DNA from: Synanceia verrucosa
Lineage: Eukaryota > Chordata > Actinopteri > Perciformes > Synanceiidae
Assembly (NCBI GenBank): GCA_029721515.1
Contig: CM056559.1
Location: 23,715,565-23,779,564, forward strand
DNA: 64,000 bases
Direction: 5' to 3'
Positions 61,574 to 64,000 of the stretch are shown here, one piece after another. The translations under genes and the position numbers were made by a program. Position 1 is the first letter of the stretch. Every line of letters starts with the position of its first letter. The notes under the pieces are model-generated. The model was given only the letters and a program-made list of their open reading frames with translations, had not been told where the DNA came from and made no database searches.

Positions 61574-64000
61574 GACACGTAAAGGACTGCTGTAAAGACT
61601 AAAATTCTTCACACATTTGTGGACAACTTCCTAAAGAAAAAAAAAAGAAATCCTCATGAATCATGTTGACAAATTCAAATGTATACTCAGGTTGTTTTTA
61701 CATGATTCGATCAATCTGAAGATTTGATAATTTATGCCTTAGAGACATTTTTGTTTTTAAGGCCTTTTTAAATTTGTACACTTCTTTCATGTGAGTTTTT
61801 CCTCACAGATGTTATTTTCAGCTGTAATGAGGAGAGCTAAGGGTGGAAAAAAAAACAGACAATGAGGAGGAAACATGTATTTAAAAAAGATTTAGAATAT
61901 TGGCAAGTTTTTATGTTATGCAAAATGTATTTAAATTGTGTTCCTTGTCACATATCAGGTACTGTGAAAAGAACAAGCAGATTTCCAGCTGATAATTCCA
62001 CCAGCGCCTCTTTGACGGCAGTAGGGCACTCTCCTTTCTTAATGTTAGACCCTGCTCTTTCTAGAAAACGGGCTTTATTTTATTTTTTTTAATTCTCAGT
62101 CTGTAAGACGAGTTGTTTTAAAATGAAACATTTTCATTATAAAGCTCCTTTCATTTGATCCTTGCTTCGTCTTTCATCTGGTCAACACATACCTGTGCTC
62201 TGAATGTATCGACCATGAATGCTATTTGCAGCTCATATGTGCCCAAGTTAACTTGAGTGAGCCATTGTATGTTGATGGTACATGCTGTAACGCATGCACA
62301 CACGGCCTGATCTGCACCTATAAATGGCCACGTGTAACCAAAACCTTGTGCAGTGGGTTCTGAAGTAATCTACAGGTGGCGCCACACACATCCTCTTATT
62401 GAATCAATTAAGACGTTAAATATAACTGAGCCACATGATTAGCTCCTGCTTTTGACCTTTCTATTCCGGATGCTTTCAAGTCTTGACATGGCTTTGACAA
62501 CCAGCCTGTTCACTTTACAGCATGCAATTATGTCTCTTGTTCACCACGGTTGAACACAGAGACATCCTGTTGTCTTTTATCAGCAGAGTCTTAACACCAC
62601 CTTGGAGGCTGCACACTTTGTGTGTTATTTTACACATGGAAAAGAAGGATCCCATCCCAGAATTAGCAGCACTTTGACCCTGAAATATGTCATGGTGCGA
62701 TCACTCATTCACCATTGATGCCTCGGTGCCTGTGTTCGAACTTGCTTACAGCAAAGTGATGATCAAATCCCTTAATGTCGGTGTTGAGGTCATAATCTAG
62801 CCTTCCCAAAGTGCTTATGACACTAACAGTGGCTCCTGCTGCTATCGAAAACTAGATCCCCCTAATAAATCTCCCAGGCGTCCAAAAGTGGAGGTGCATT
62901 TCAAACCCTGTGTACTAAGCTCTGTCTTGCCTGTAATCTGCCTCGTGTCAGATTGCATCCTGATGCTCCCAAATCACTCTAATAGAGAGTATCCTATCCT
63001 AGGAAGGCCTTTCTAGCGCTTCTGGCTGTGGCATAACTCTTAATTGGTTGATCTGCATGGCGTCTCCAGCCCTGGTGCGGGCGGATTAGAGAGGCCGCTC
63101 AGTAGCCGCTGCTGTGTGGACTTATATAGAAGCGTGTCTGCTGAAATGATCCACTTCCAAACACCCAGAGACCCTCCCTCTCCAGCAAATCCCGCGACGC
63201 ACACCGCAAGTGACAAGATGCCTACAGCAGCGATGCCCGGATGTGCGCACCAACCTCAGGTTGTTGGGTTCACTGGTGCCACAGCAGCCTGATTTAGCCA
63301 CACAGCTTTTGCCTTTTTGTGCGATCCTAATTAAGAGAGTAAATGCTCTTAAAATATAGGTGAACATGTGAAATCATCTCATATGTTATCTGGGTTACAG
63401 CAGGCAATAAGTGCAGACAAATTGTTAGCCAGAGAGATGATTTCAAATAAAATTGTCTTATCAGAAACGCATAAATTAAGGTGTGAAATGTTAAAGGTTA
63501 AATCTTTTCCTTCTCCACCCTCCCAAAAAGTGAAACGTGCTGCACAGCAGTTGTTCTCATCTCTCCCACTCCCTTTGATGAAGCATCAAACCTCTGAAAA
63601 CAAGCCGAGCTTCCCCATGCGCAGCTCCCACATTTCCTCCTCCATAATCCTCCTGCACTTTGAACACGGCGGCTTTGGAGGCACAAGCCTGCAGCGAGTC
63701 CCACTTATTTCCAGTTCTTCAGATGATAATCGGTTCTCCCCCTGAGGACACCAACGCTACTTGAAACCCTTCCTGCACTTGAGTTTCCTCACGTGGATTA
63801 TTCGTCTGATATTTTAGTTAAACTAGGCTACAACATGTAAATTAACTATTTATTACATCATCCAAGGTGCTGAAAAAGTGACTCCATTATAATAAGAAAT
63901 AAAAGATACGTTTGCAATAATATAGGCGAAATCTAATTAAAAAAAGAGTTAGAGAAAAATAAACAATGGAGAATGCGCACAAGGTTTCTGTCGAGAAATG
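61574..64000. other. 3' UTR and downstream non-coding stretch
   Basis: The 3' UTR presumably extends into the first several hundred bases, but no AATAAA or ATTAAA was noticed before about 62160 (a tataaa variant lies near 62140). Further downstream no exon was recognised. 62800-63015 is unusually free of repeats and of moderate GC. Confidence 0.4.

Overview
The window looks like nuclear DNA from a ray-finned (teleost) fish. The evidence is AT-rich, gene-poor sequence, a protein-coding gene with small exons and GT-AG introns, a Tc1-type transposon, and many dispersed repeats of well-known teleost types (a GGAT-tailed SINE-like family, LINE 3' ends, (CA)n, (TA)n and (GATA)n arrays). Nothing bacterial, viral or organellar was seen, and there is no CRISPR array, operon or RNA gene.

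Only one host gene is supported. It is an RBM7/RBM11-family RNA-binding protein gene (rbm7 is the better fit) on the + strand at about 57.9-61.6 kb. Exons 1 to 3 encode an RRM with clear RNP1 and RNP2 motifs, and a last exon encodes a His/Asn/Gly/Arg-rich tail. A CpG-containing leader lies just upstream, a CpG-dense patch lies 0.75-0.9 kb upstream, and two (TA)n arrays lie between them. Exon 3 and the last exon do not join in frame by canonical splicing. The family's exon structure predicts one short exon (length 3n+1) in the 1.9-kb third intron, and I could not place it.

The other 57 kb upstream and 2.4 kb downstream are intergenic or intronic DNA filled with mobile-element debris. (1) 31.46-33.06 kb: a 1595-bp Tc1-like element with perfect 51-bp inverted ends, TA target duplication and a DD34E transposase disrupted by one 1-base frameshift near the N-terminus. 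(2) At least ten pieces of one roughly 420-bp nonautonomous family with piggyBac-like traits (TTAA flanks, ends reading CTCATTGAGTGCC) at about 2.8, 20.2, 24.0, 25.6, 26.6, 27.1, 28.0, 37.3/38.3, 39.8 and 49.2 kb. (3) Two further TTAA-flanked elements at 42.3 and 53.7 kb. (4) Long palindromic (foldback) structures at 14.96-16.02, 17.32-17.79 and 47.42-48.59 kb; the last is itself inside a hAT-like outer repeat and has been invaded twice, by a LINE 3' fragment and by a SINE-like element. (5) Copies of the GGAT-tailed retroelement at 7.8, 15.4 and 48.2 kb, the 15.4-kb copy with a perfect 10-bp target duplication.

The main biological content is therefore a layered record of transposition next to one housekeeping-type RNA-processing gene. 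No new defence, metabolic or regulatory system could be supported. The most unusual items are the nested palindrome at 47-48.6 kb, the 14.96-16.02 kb foldback, the local burst of TTAA elements, and the unresolved exon junction in the rbm7-like gene.
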